In this document: piece by piece, positions 51,311-60,009 of the stretch
Layout: each line of letters opens with the position of its first letter
How positions within the stretch are numbered: position 1 is the first letter of the stretch
Origin: Microvirga calopogonii
GTDB taxonomy: Bacteria; Pseudomonadota; Alphaproteobacteria; Rhizobiales; Beijerinckiaceae
Direction: 5' to 3'
Assembly: GCF_003347665.1 (NCBI RefSeq)
Contig: NZ_QDGA01000002.1
Location: 186,001 to 250,000 of the forward strand
DNA length: 64,000 nt
Position numbers and translations under genes: made by a program
The notes under the pieces: generated by a model
The model's database searches: none
Seen by the model: the letters and a program-made list of their open reading frames with translations, nothing else
What the model was told of the DNA's origin: nothing

Positions 51311-54187
51311 TCAGGCGACCTCGCGACCATCCTCTTCCACCTCGTAAGATCCGCTTCCCGCTCTGGCTCGGTTCAGCTCGAGAAGCCGTGAGAGCGCGTC
51401 TTCGGTCGAGATGTCCTCAGGCCACCCGTAAGCGGCGGCAACGGCTCGGTCTAGCTCGGCATGAGCGTTCGCGAGCCAAGTTGGACGCTCGTTGTATAGG
51501 TTCGTCAGTGTAAGTGCTTTAAGTACGGCGGCAGCACTGGCATTTTTTGGCAGAACACGGTCTGGAAAATCTGCAACCACTTCAGGCTCGATATAAACTA
51601 GATCGGCCGGATTGAGCCAATTGCGGCGAAGTTCATCTAGACGCTTGGCTGCTGCCGCAATACGCATCGCTCTTGGGTCGTTTCGGTAATTAGATGAAGG
51701 TAAGTCAGGCGTTAGTCCAATTGGAAACGGGAAGGTCTCAAAGGTTGTCGTTGGCGTGTAGCGAGGACGATCTTCTAGGCTTGTCCCTAAGCGAAGTGAC
51801 CATGCCTCATGGAAACGCGAATGCAATATCCCGAACGTACAGTCATCATCTCGCGCTATGGATACCACTTGGCAGTCAGGCGTCGTTGTTGGGTTAAGCC
51901 ACACAAATATGCGGTGTTTCGCTACCCGAGCAGTTGCTATGAAGCGACTTAGCGGCCTAATAGCCAGTTTGACGCCAGGCGCGGGTTCGCCATGTTGCCA
52001 CCAGTTGAGCCGCCTCCGCTCACGGCGAACTCCATCCCGTGTTGGCTTCACGACCTGACGAACATACTCGAAAGGCATCTCGTATAGGGCTGCTTCATTT
52101 TCGTGCATGTCATTGAAGTCGACGATCCAGGTATCTGACGGACGACGTGTTATATCCATCCCGTTTACCCATGGGCGTACGACGTCAGCGTTGCTACGAC
52201 CATTAGGATTCAGGTGCCGCAAGAGCCAAACCCGAGCGATCTCACCCATTACCTCGAACTTCCCATTCTTCTGCGTCCCGATGAATGCGACCTGCCGATT
52301 CTCCAATAGGCGTACAGCTGTTGTTAGGTCTACGGCTCCAGCACTTAGATCCGTATTGATTTTACTCACGGGCTGGCCGTTCAAATTGGGCTGGGAAACA
52401 CTTCCGAATCTTGAAAAGCAAACGATTGAAACACGAACCGCCGCGCCATCAAGCACCCACGGCTCATCAGCCCAGACATCGGTAAATGTAGCGGTTCGTC
52501 CGATACGGTCTAAAACTACTCTGCTACCTCCTCCCCGGATTGAATTGGTAGCTACAAAGCCAACCCGGTCAGCTTCCTCGCTCTGAACCTTCGCGCGAGC
52601 TTTCTCGAACCAAAACATTACTAGGTCCGCCATGCCCGGCACACGATCGCCGTATGCCTTTCGAAGAGCCACTATGTAAGAGTTACCCAACGCAGCTAGC
52701 ATTGGTGATGGCCCAAGAAAGGGCGGATTTCCTATGATAGCATCTGCATCTGGCCACACCGCCTCCGACCCGTCCGAATTCATGAGTGCATCGCGGCACT
52801 CGATCGTCTGGAGCGGTTTCAGAATTGGGTTTTTCGAGACATCAAAGCCGTTACGACGCATCCATTGAATTTCGCCGATCCAGACGGTTACGCGTGCGAG
52901 CTCAGCCGCATAAGGATTGATTTCTAATCCTTTAACCGAAGCCGGTCCAATCGCTGGAAACTCCCGCTGAAGCCCCAATGCCTCAGCCTCGATCATCACC
53001 CGGTTTTCGAGGTCCTTCAGAGCGAGGAGTGCCAAATAAAGGAAATTGCCTGAACCGCAGGCTGGGTCGAGCACAGTGAAAGACCGCAAGCGGTCGAGAA
53101 AAGTCCTGTAGAGGCTCAGGGCGCCGTTCTCGGCCTTTGTGCGCGCACTTGCCGCTTTCAGCGTCTTCGCCCGCTTGAGGGCCTCAGAAACAGATTTTTT
53201 CGCGACCTCCCACTCCGCAACCAGCGGCCGCACGATTACCGGCTCGATAATCATCATGATTTTATCGCGGTCGGTATAATGAGCGCCGAGTTGCGATCGC
53301 TTGTCAGGGTCGAGGCCCCGCTCAAATAGTGTGCCGAAGATTGTCGGGTCAATTTCGGCCCAGTCGAGCGCCGCGACACGCAACGCAAGCTCGATCTCTT
53401 CCTTATCAAGCCCAAGAGCCGTGTCGTCGTCGAACAAGCCGCCGTTGAACCACTCGACGGCCTCGAAACCGACCATACCGCCTGAGCGCATCGCCCCGAA
53501 TAGTGCCTTCGCCATCGCAGCGAAGTCATTTGGCCTAGTCTTCGCATGGTCGAGCATACGGGCGAACATCTTGTTCGGGAGAAGCCCAATGTCCTCAGCG
53601 AACATGCAAAAAACGAGACGGTTGATGAAGTGGGCAACCGTCTCAGGCGTATGCCCCCGATCACGAAGCCGCTGAGCGAGCCGTGCGAAATCGGCAGCGG
53701 CCTTCTCAGTTAGAGCTTTTCGTGTCTGGCCGGGGCGCAGTTGTTCAGGATTCGATAGAACCGCCTTCAGCTTTTTTCGCGCGGCAGGCTCTCGAATATC
53801 GTCCAAGGCGATTTCATGGACGGCGCTGACCGTGTTGTTCCAATTCGTATGAATCCGAAACCGATCAAGGTCGCATACGACTAAGAGCGGCGGGTTTTCG
53901 AGAGCAATTGCGTACTGCTGAAGCTGAGAAAAGGCGGCATTAAGGTCCTTTCCTCGGCCCTTATATTCCCAACCGAAGTGACCGCGTTTCCAGACGTCAG
54001 CCCATCCCTTGCCCCCAGTGGTTTTCGTGGCGCCGCGCTCGAAACAGTACCACTCTCCTTTTGGGTCGACCTCGGCCGGCGTCGGCTCACCGAGCATGTG
54101 GCAAAGGTCAATAAAATGCTCTTGGGCGGCCGAGCGCTCTTTCAAGTCGGCGGCTTTCCACTTGGAGATAAAGGCTTCAGGGGTCAT
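51311..54187 (-). CDS. MmeI-like single-chain restriction-modification enzyme (type IIG/IIL)
   Basis: A 958-residue protein. The nuclease motif D64-E74-x-K76 is in WADVWKRGHFGWEYKGRGKD. Motif I of the gamma-class adenine methyltransferase is DPACGSGNF (374-382), and motif IV is NPPF (487-490, IIGNPPFLG). A helical connector at about 150-360 and a C-terminal target-recognition region follow the usual order of MmeI-type enzymes. It would both methylate and cut at its site. It is convergent to repC and stands apart from the methyltransferase cluster by 317 bp. All key residues are present. Confidence 0.88.
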   Translation of the reverse strand: MTPEAFISKWKAADLKERSAAQEHFIDLCHMLGEPTPAEVDPKGEWYCFERGATKTTGGKGWADVWKRGHFGWEYKGRGKDLNAAFSQLQQYAIALENPPLLVVCDLDRFRIHTNWNNTVSAVHEIALDDIREPAARKKLKAVLSNPEQLRPGQTRKALTEKAAADFARLAQRLRDRGHTPETVAHFINRLVFCMFAEDIGLLPNKMFARMLDHAKTRPNDFAAMAKALFGAMRSGGMVGFEAVEWFNGGLFDDDTALGLDKEEIELALRVAALDWAEIDPTIFGTLFERGLDPDKRSQLGAHYTDRDKIMMIIEPVIVRPLVAEWEVAKKSVSEALKRAKTLKAASARTKAENGALSLYRTFLDRLRSFTVLDPACGSGNFLYLALLALKDLENRVMIEAEALGLQREFPAIGPASVKGLEINPYAAELARVTVWIGEIQWMRRNGFDVSKNPILKPLQTIECRDALMNSDGSEAVWPDADAIIGNPPFLGPSPMLAALGNSYIVALRKAYGDRVPGMADLVMFWFEKARAKVQSEEADRVGFVATNSIRGGGSRVVLDRIGRTATFTDVWADEPWVLDGAAVRVSIVCFSRFGSVSQPNLNGQPVSKINTDLSAGAVDLTTAVRLLENRQVAFIGTQKNGKFEVMGEIARVWLLRHLNPNGRSNADVVRPWVNGMDITRRPSDTWIVDFNDMHENEAALYEMPFEYVRQVVKPTRDGVRRERRRLNWWQHGEPAPGVKLAIRPLSRFIATARVAKHRIFVWLNPTTTPDCQVVSIARDDDCTFGILHSRFHEAWSLRLGTSLEDRPRYTPTTTFETFPFPIGLTPDLPSSNYRNDPRAMRIAAAAKRLDELRRNWLNPADLVYIEPEVVADFPDRVLPKNASAAAVLKALTLTNLYNERPTWLANAHAELDRAVAAAYGWPEDISTEDALSRLLELNRARAGSGSYEVEEDGREVA

Positions 54188-54504
54188 GGCTCGGCTTAAA
54201 CGTTCTCTACGTCGAGCTTGAGCAGATAATTCCTAACGGAGGGTGAGGATCGCCGGGACCATTAAGCAGAAAGATCAAAAGTCTCCAAGATTGATCCAGC
54301 CTATAAAGTTGAACGCTTTTGAGCGAATGGCTGTTTTTGACGGCTAGCCACATAATGGACACAACACTTTCTTTGCCCCCAACTGGTTGTTATTACTTTG
54401 AAATTTGGCTTATGAATGCGCGCCACGAAATTTGTGATCATCCCTACATTATATGGCAGTCCATACATTCCGCTGGAAAACTGCGGCACAGGAATTCAGA
54501 CAAA
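54188..54504. other. 317-bp AT-rich intergenic region
   Basis: It lies between the restriction-modification gene start and the end of the HEPN-like gene. No gene or clear repeat was seen; it should hold the promoter of the restriction-modification gene. From here to 57900 the DNA is visibly lower in GC than the rest. Confidence 0.4.
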
Positions 54505-55473
54505 TCAATTTTGGGGTACCATTGTAGCGAGCACACGATTTGCCTTCTGCTTTAGAAAAGAAGCATTGGCCGGGTGCCTAGCTGAGATATCCTTCAAGAC
54601 ATCTACGAGCACTGCTATTAGCAATACGCAGCCTTTCGCAAACCGATTGATGTCTTTGCGCTCAGGGGCGTCCTGTAATGTGAGAGGATCGGCCAGCATT
54701 CCTCGAAACAAAGTATCTATTTCACCCCAGTGTTTGCCTTTTCCATGTGGATACCAAGCGCCATACTCGTGTCTGTAATTTATGTCGTTGCGTACAGTAG
54801 AAAGCCAATTTGCTCGCTTGGCAGTATTGGTGGTTAGTATGTCTCGAATAATCTGCAATAGGGCCACAACCTGCTGCTTGTCTGAGGTTATTCCTGTTGG
54901 GGATTGTAGTATCCTATTCTGTATATCTGCCAGCATTTTCTCAAAATGCTTCCAAGTTTCAACGTGTGGGCCATCCTTGGACAGTCGCTCCCCAATGAGA
55001 ATCTGACTATCTGGATCAAACCTGAATTTGTACAAGATATCTGATATCGTACTTACACCGTCAACAATACCACTCGAAGTGGCGGCGGCTTGCAGAGCTT
55101 GAACTTGCTTTATATCAATGCGAGATACGCTTTCTCCAAAAATTCTCCCAATCGCATGAGCGGCATAGAATGCAGCGTAATAGCACCTAATCAATGACCA
55201 TGCGTAAGAGCCTGGAAGCTCGCTCACATTGACAATTCCGATGACTGTTTCCAGTACAGCAGATGAAAATCTGTCAATGTCATGTGCGAACGATCTAGAT
55301 ACTGCTGCTGGATCGCCAGTAAATATCTCTATTCTGCCAGATCCAGGGTCTATTGTTTGCACCACGTACTGCTGAGCTGAAAGCCAACCTTTGAGAGATT
55401 GCGCGGTCGGAGATGAGATTTCGTTTATGCCCTTTAGCCAATATGGGCGCAGGACGTCCTGTGTCTTCGACAT
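54505..55473 (-). CDS. HEPN-like protein of the DGQHR/methyltransferase cluster
   Basis: A 322-residue protein, helical, with AWSLIRCYYAAFYAAHAIGR (helix typical of HEPN folds) and STVRNDINYRHEYGAW, which contains R228 followed by H235 (an RX6H motif as in HEPN ribonucleases). The N-terminal part is unknown. It starts 12 bp after the DGQHR gene stop on the same strand, so the two form an operon. HEPN proteins often act as RNases in toxin-antitoxin and abortive-infection systems; the activity here is inferred. Confidence 0.65.
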   Translation of the reverse strand: MSKTQDVLRPYWLKGINEISSPTAQSLKGWLSAQQYVVQTIDPGSGRIEIFTGDPAAVSRSFAHDIDRFSSAVLETVIGIVNVSELPGSYAWSLIRCYYAAFYAAHAIGRIFGESVSRIDIKQVQALQAAATSSGIVDGVSTISDILYKFRFDPDSQILIGERLSKDGPHVETWKHFEKMLADIQNRILQSPTGITSDKQQVVALLQIIRDILTTNTAKRANWLSTVRNDINYRHEYGAWYPHGKGKHWGEIDTLFRGMLADPLTLQDAPERKDINRFAKGCVLLIAVLVDVLKDISARHPANASFLKQKANRVLATMVPQN

Positions 55474-55485
55474 TCGCGTGACTAT

Positions 55486-56469
55486 TTAAAGAGAAAAGCT
55501 CTTTGAGAGCGCTTTCGATAGAGCTTCATGAATCGGCTTGTGTGAGCCCTTAGCAGATGAGAGTTGCTGCTTTGTCACATTGCGGAAAACATCATTTAGT
55601 ACATCCGCAAAGTTATCTGAGGTATATTCACTCCGAAAGCGGTCTTTGACCCGCGACGCAACTTCTGGGAAGAAGGCCATTATTCCCTTAAAGCCGAGGG
55701 GTGTAATGAGGAGTTCTCTGTATCTTAGATCTTCGAGCCCTGCTGCGAATGCAGTTACATAGCCGTTCAAGATCGAGAATAGCTCTTCAGCATCGCGACC
55801 TGCTAGCAGGGGCAAAATCGGTTTAATGCCTGCATTGAATGAGACGCGAGAGAGCTTTCCCCGCGCCTTCTCATTTGGAGACAAAAGCCCGCGGAGGACG
55901 CTCTCCGGTTCGGCATTGAACATGTCGAACACATCTCGAAGAATCGTCTCCTCACTCGTTTCAATGTCAGCGAGATGTTTGATATCTAAAAGCAACTCGT
56001 TGGGAACCGGCCGTTGCTTAGTATTGATATCGATAAAGAGTCTGGTCTCTTCGCGGCGTGTCAGGCCATTAAATATAATGACTGGAACGCGCAGATGCGA
56101 CTTAGCGAGACTGAACCCGTATACCCTGTGTTGTCCGTCCAGTATCAAAAACGCTTTTGGGTGCTGCCTGAACGTTAATGCTCTACCTCCAGGCTTGATC
56201 GTAAGTTCTGCCTCAGGTTGGGCGGATAGAACAATGGCGCTGGGAATCGATGCTTCGCCATTATCTATATAACTTGCGATTTGCTCAGCTCGACTTTTAT
56301 CAAGGACTCTCTGAAAACCTTCTCTTGGGTCTTCGTTGCGCGTCGAGACAAAGCATGTCCGCGCGAGAATGTCGGAGAACATCGTCAGGCTATAAAATCG
56401 GTATTTACCTTGTGTGACGAGGCTGAAGGTGAAAGATCCTGTTTTGTAGTCTTCTGTCTCTTTGATCAT
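55486..56469 (-). CDS. DGQHR domain (DndB-like) protein
   Basis: A 327-residue protein with LILDGQHRVYGF (residues 111-115 are the name-giving motif) and RLFIDINTKQRPVP (145-156), the pair of motifs of the DGQHR/DndB family. ATG 56469, with TGGAAG before it, is preferred over the start at 56505. DndB regulates phosphorothioate modification genes and the family is ParB-like, with possible nucleotide binding. No dndCDE or ssp genes are nearby. The companion genes are the HEPN-like gene downstream and a methyltransferase upstream. Confidence 0.82.
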   Translation of the reverse strand: MIKETEDYKTGSFTFSLVTQGKYRFYSLTMFSDILARTCFVSTRNEDPREGFQRVLDKSRAEQIASYIDNGEASIPSAIVLSAQPEAELTIKPGGRALTFRQHPKAFLILDGQHRVYGFSLAKSHLRVPVIIFNGLTRREETRLFIDINTKQRPVPNELLLDIKHLADIETSEETILRDVFDMFNAEPESVLRGLLSPNEKARGKLSRVSFNAGIKPILPLLAGRDAEELFSILNGYVTAFAAGLEDLRYRELLITPLGFKGIMAFFPEVASRVKDRFRSEYTSDNFADVLNDVFRNVTKQQLSSAKGSHKPIHEALSKALSKSFSL

Positions 56470-56694
56470 CGTTCTTCCAGAATATTCCTGCTTCGCGCCT
56501 GTCAAAATCTACAAGCATCGCTGATGAGCTTCTATAATAGAGCTTCAAATTTTGGTATTGGCCTATAGAAGGAGTGCATTTTTTGGGTGGTAGGATCAGT
56601 AAATCATACTCGACTTCGTCCATAGACCAGCTGAAGGGCTCCGATCTTTATTTTGAGGTGACGTAAGCATTTGCGGTCGGCGTGGGCGTATGTG

Positions 56695-57756
56695 TCATGA
56701 GGAATTCGTAGGGACGTCGCTTAAGCGCCGACGAGCAAGATCAACATAACCCTCTGAGACGTCGATACCGATGGCGCTTCGTCCTAGTGCCTTCGCTACA
56801 GCAAGAGTCGTACCGGTTCCGCAGAATGGGTCTAAAACCACTCCATCCTTTGGGCAGGTTGCGAGAATTGGAATCCTGCAAAGATCGGCGGGGTACGGCG
56901 CAAAGTGAACATCATTACGGCGCGTCCGCTCAGGGAGGATATCCCAAACATCAGACGGCTTGCTCCCGTTCGGATGATACTTTAGGAAGCAAAAGCCTTT
57001 ATCCCGAATTTCTCTAGCGCGGCCCGATACCTTAGCGCTGTTAGAATGTGTCGTACGCTGCTGACCTCGGATTATCATTCTGAAATCTGCGATTCGCTTC
57101 GCCCTAACCTCTTCGAGCATAAGATTGAGGGCCTTCAAGGCCTCGACCTTCTCGGCTGGAGTGAGAGCCGTAGAAAGCTCGATTTGACGCTTGTATCGGA
57201 TACCAGAAACTCCGGTCGCTGATACGACAGAGCCATTGATTACATTGCTCTCCTTTGGGTTTGCTCTGATCGCATCGACATCGTAGTAGTACGATTTTTG
57301 CTTTACGAAGTGAAAAACATGCTCATGGACAGTCCTTAGCTTGTCGCGAGCAGTATCAGGTGAGCCCTTTACTTTGTTCCAGATCACATCATTGCGTAAA
57401 ATCCAATTACCTTCATCAGTCAATTTGATTGCTACGCGCCATGGCAGACCCAGCAAGTGTTTATCCACATAGGTATCACCCAAATTCAACCAGAGCGAAC
57501 CTTCGGGTTTAAGGACGCGTTTCACCTCAGCCATTACACGTAGAAGATTTATAACATAACCTTCGTACGAAGCCTCGTGCCCTATGCCGGGAGAGTCATA
57601 TTCCCTGTGCCCCCAATAAGGAGGCGACGTCATGCACATATCGACACTTGCTGTTGGCAACGACGCCAAAACGGTAGCAGCGTCTCCTCGAATAACTTGG
57701 TGGGTTAATGCAATGTCGCGGGGCGCTCCAGCACTGTTATTATAAAGCTTTACCAT
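56695..57756 (-). CDS. DNA methyltransferase (beta class, N4-cytosine or N6-adenine)
   Basis: A 353-residue enzyme with motif IV first (TSPPYWGHREYD, SPPY at 44-47) and motif I at the end (VVLDPFCGTGTTLAVAKALG). This is the permuted order of the beta class. SPPY favours N4-cytosine but is also found in adenine enzymes. The central insertion at about 190-260 may serve target recognition. It is on the same strand as the DGQHR and HEPN-like genes, with a 225-bp gap to the DGQHR start. No separate restriction gene beside it is recognised. Confidence 0.88.
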   Translation of the reverse strand: MVKLYNNSAGAPRDIALTHQVIRGDAATVLASLPTASVDMCMTSPPYWGHREYDSPGIGHEASYEGYVINLLRVMAEVKRVLKPEGSLWLNLGDTYVDKHLLGLPWRVAIKLTDEGNWILRNDVIWNKVKGSPDTARDKLRTVHEHVFHFVKQKSYYYDVDAIRANPKESNVINGSVVSATGVSGIRYKRQIELSTALTPAEKVEALKALNLMLEEVRAKRIADFRMIIRGQQRTTHSNSAKVSGRAREIRDKGFCFLKYHPNGSKPSDVWDILPERTRRNDVHFAPYPADLCRIPILATCPKDGVVLDPFCGTGTTLAVAKALGRSAIGIDVSEGYVDLARRRLSDVPTNSS

Positions 57757-57911
57757 GGCCTGTTTGATGTTGCAGTATTAGCTTCCTGGGACTGTAACGC
57801 TCATCCCTCACGAACGTCGATTTCCGGCCAGGCTTATCCCCAACAAAGCTACGCTATGGACGAGTGTGTTCGCTCGTCAGCTCCTCCAGCTGCGCGTAAA
57901 TGGCTGAAAAC

Positions 57912-57938
57912 AAAAAAGCCGCCCGAAGGCGGCCTTTT
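57912..57938 (-). terminator. terminator of the right tRNA unit
   Basis: GCCGCC and GGCGGC pair around a CGAA tetraloop. On the minus strand, in the direction of tRNA transcription, the stem is followed by TTTTTTG. It lies just past tRNA-Gly, inside the element. Confidence 0.85.
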
Positions 57939-57943
57939 GAAAT

Positions 57944-58018
57944 TGGAGCGGGCGAAGGGATTCGAACCCTCGACCCCAACCTTGGCAAGGTTGTGCTCTA
58001 CCCCTGAGCTACACCCGC
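57944..58018 (-). tRNA. tRNA-Gly (anticodon GCC), right copy, carried by the element
   Basis: A 75-nt cloverleaf with anticodon GCC and encoded CCA, identical to 33610-33684. It lies inside the element boundaries and has its own terminator at 57912, different from that of the left copy. Confidence 0.96.
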
Positions 58019-58057
58019 ACGCTCCGTCAACTCGTCAGACTTGCACCTCGTCAGATT

Positions 58058-58133
<76 letters not shown>

Positions 58134-58160
58134 GATCTGACAGGGCAGCACGATTCTGTT

Positions 58161-58181
58161 GTGCTTCCCCGGTGTTTCCCC
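58161..58181. promoter_or_regulatory. integrase arm-type repeats, right end
   Basis: GTGCTTCCCC (58161-58170) and GGTGTTTCCCC (58171-58181) are adjacent, in the same orientation as the four copies at the left end. The aligned chromosomal copy at the left has only a degenerate match (GGTGTTCCCG), so the perfect sites belong to the element side. Confidence 0.5.
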
Positions 58182-58247
58182 AACCCCATAACTACAACTT
58201 GCCGCTAGGGCAACCCACTTCCAAGCCCTTGTTATTCAAGGAAGAAA

Positions 58248-58295
58248 ATGGTGCCGCAAGAGGGATTCGAACCCCCGACCCCCTCATTACGAATG
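58248..58295. repeat. attR core repeat (tRNA-Thr 3' half)
   Basis: Exact copy of 33914-33961. It continues rightward into AGGTGCTCTACC, the 5' half of tRNA-Thr, so this end keeps a functional tRNA gene. Confidence 0.9.
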
Positions 58296-58324
58296 AGGTG
58301 CTCTACCAGCTGAGCTATTGCGGC
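58249..58324 (-). tRNA. tRNA-Thr (anticodon CGT), integration target
   Basis: The minus-strand cloverleaf begins GCCGCAATAGCTCAGCTGGT. The anticodon stem CCTCA/TGAGG encloses TTCGTAA (anticodon CGT), the T arm has GGTTCGAATCC, and CCA is encoded. The length is 76 nt. Its 3' half comes from the element's attachment site and its 5' half from the chromosome. Confidence 0.96.
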
Positions 58325-58404
58325 ATCGCAACTCTGCGATCCGAGAGGTCGCCCTCTTACCCCCTCCCCCGCCGCTTGGCAAGGGAGGGAAAGGCCGGAA
58401 TGAC

Positions 58405-59994
58405 CTACCAGACAGAAAAAACGCTGCGGCGTGCGGACGCCTGCTCCTTGGGCTTGGGCACATCGGGCGGCGTGGCCGGGAAAACCACAGGTTCGGGCTG
58501 AGGAACGGGGGTTTCCTCCTTGGCCTCTTCCTTGACCGGCCCGGCGACGACGGCCTCGGCCCCGGTCGCTGCCGGCACGGGCTCGGAGGCGGGAGCGGGC
58601 TCGCTCACAGGGGCCGGAGCGGGTTCTTCCGCGGGCACGATGGGCAACACCTTGACCTCGTCGTCGAGATCCGCCGTCACGTCGTCGTGCAGGGTGAGTT
58701 CGGGCGCGATCAGCACATCCGGAGGCGCCTGCCAGACGAAGGCGTCGAGACGGCCCGTGACCGGCGAAATCGGCGCCCAGTGGTCGGACACGATCCCATC
58801 GGCGATCCAGGCCGGGTCGCGCGGCGCACGGGTCGCGCGGGCGAGCCATTCGCGTCCCCTGCCGGTGGAGCCGTGCTCGGCCTGCTCCAGGTCGGACATG
58901 AGCAGGCACACCCGCATGCTCGGCCGGTCCTGCAGCAGGGGCTCCAGGGCGTCGCGGGCCCGGTCGAACTCCCGGGCCTCGAGGGCGGAACGCGCCACGG
59001 CGAGCCGGCCCTCGGGCGCCCCGCCGGAGAGGCGGGAAAGGGTTTCGGCGCGCTTGAGACGGTCGAGGCCCGAATCGCCCGGACGCAGGTTCAGGTAGAC
59101 ATCCGCCAGATCCGGATGCGGCAGGCTGCGCCAGGCTGTCTCCACCACCTTGGCGGCCCTGCGAAGATCCCCCTTGCGCGAGAGCAGGCGGCCGGCCAGC
59201 GCGGCAGCGGGCACGAGATCGGGCGCGAGCTTCACCGCATCCTGGGCGCTTCGCAGCGCGCCGTCGGGATCGCGATCCACCCGCTCCAGAGCGTCGGCCG
59301 TGAGCAGGACGGCCCGGTGGCGCCTGGCGGTCTTCTTGTCGAGAAGACCGAGCGACGTCCGCCGCTCCACGGTTTCCAGGGCCCCACGCCAATCCCCATC
59401 GGCGCAGCGGGCTTCGAGGACCGCGTCGCTCGCCCAGGCGGCCGCCGGCGCCAGGCGCACGGCCTCGGAGGCATATTGATGTGCGGAGGCCGCATCGCCC
59501 CGGCGGCGGGCTTCGACGAAGAGGCCGCGCAGGCCGAGAACCCGGGTCTCATCCTCGTCCATCATCTGCAGGAAGGCGGCTTCGGCCACCTCCCTGTTGC
59601 CGGACACCTGGGCGGCCTGCGCCTTGAGCAGAAGCGTCAGAGGCTCCTTGCCCAGAAGGCGCTCCGCCTCGTTGGCGTAGCGGCGGGCCGCGATGGTGTC
59701 GCCGGCGCCGACCGCCACCATGCCCCTGGAGACGGCCTGATAGCCGCGCGAGCGGCGGCGCGCCCGCGAGGCGAAGGTCAGACGGGAGGGAAGCTGGATG
59801 AGGCCGGTCACCAGGGACCACAGAAGGGCCAGGGCCAAGGCGAGACCCGCCAGGGCGATGGCCGCCACCGCCACCGACATCTGGATCTCGTAACCGCCGA
59901 AAGTGATCAGGACCGTCCCCGGCCTGTCGGCCAGCCAGACCGCACCGAAGGCCGCGACGCAGAGAAGACCGATGAAAACAAGAGCGCGCCACAT
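58405..59994 (-). CDS. hemY: HemY-type TPR membrane protein
   Basis: A 529-residue protein with two N-terminal membrane helices (about 2-24 and 40-64), then the HemY_N region (LPSRLTFASRARRRSRGYQA) and TPR repeats to about 400. The tail is Pro/Glu/Ala-rich (VPAEEPAPAPVSEPAPASEP). HemY proteins are encoded with heme synthesis genes and may help arrange the pathway at the membrane; they are not the oxidase also called HemY. It starts 15 bp after the mitofilin-like gene and is the last gene of the cluster. Confidence 0.85.
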   Translation of the reverse strand: MWRALVFIGLLCVAAFGAVWLADRPGTVLITFGGYEIQMSVAVAAIALAGLALALALLWSLVTGLIQLPSRLTFASRARRRSRGYQAVSRGMVAVGAGDTIAARRYANEAERLLGKEPLTLLLKAQAAQVSGNREVAEAAFLQMMDEDETRVLGLRGLFVEARRRGDAASAHQYASEAVRLAPAAAWASDAVLEARCADGDWRGALETVERRTSLGLLDKKTARRHRAVLLTADALERVDRDPDGALRSAQDAVKLAPDLVPAAALAGRLLSRKGDLRRAAKVVETAWRSLPHPDLADVYLNLRPGDSGLDRLKRAETLSRLSGGAPEGRLAVARSALEAREFDRARDALEPLLQDRPSMRVCLLMSDLEQAEHGSTGRGREWLARATRAPRDPAWIADGIVSDHWAPISPVTGRLDAFVWQAPPDVLIAPELTLHDDVTADLDDEVKVLPIVPAEEPAPAPVSEPAPASEPVPAATGAEAVVAGPVKEEAKEETPVPQPEPVVFPATPPDVPKPKEQASARRSVFSVW

Positions 59995-60009
59995 GCGGGG
60001 CAGATCCTT

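Noticed and set aside
54505..57756. Dnd/Ssp phosphorothioate system
   Set aside because: Only the DGQHR (DndB-like) component is present; no cysteine desulfurase, DndC/SspD or DndD/E homologue is visible.
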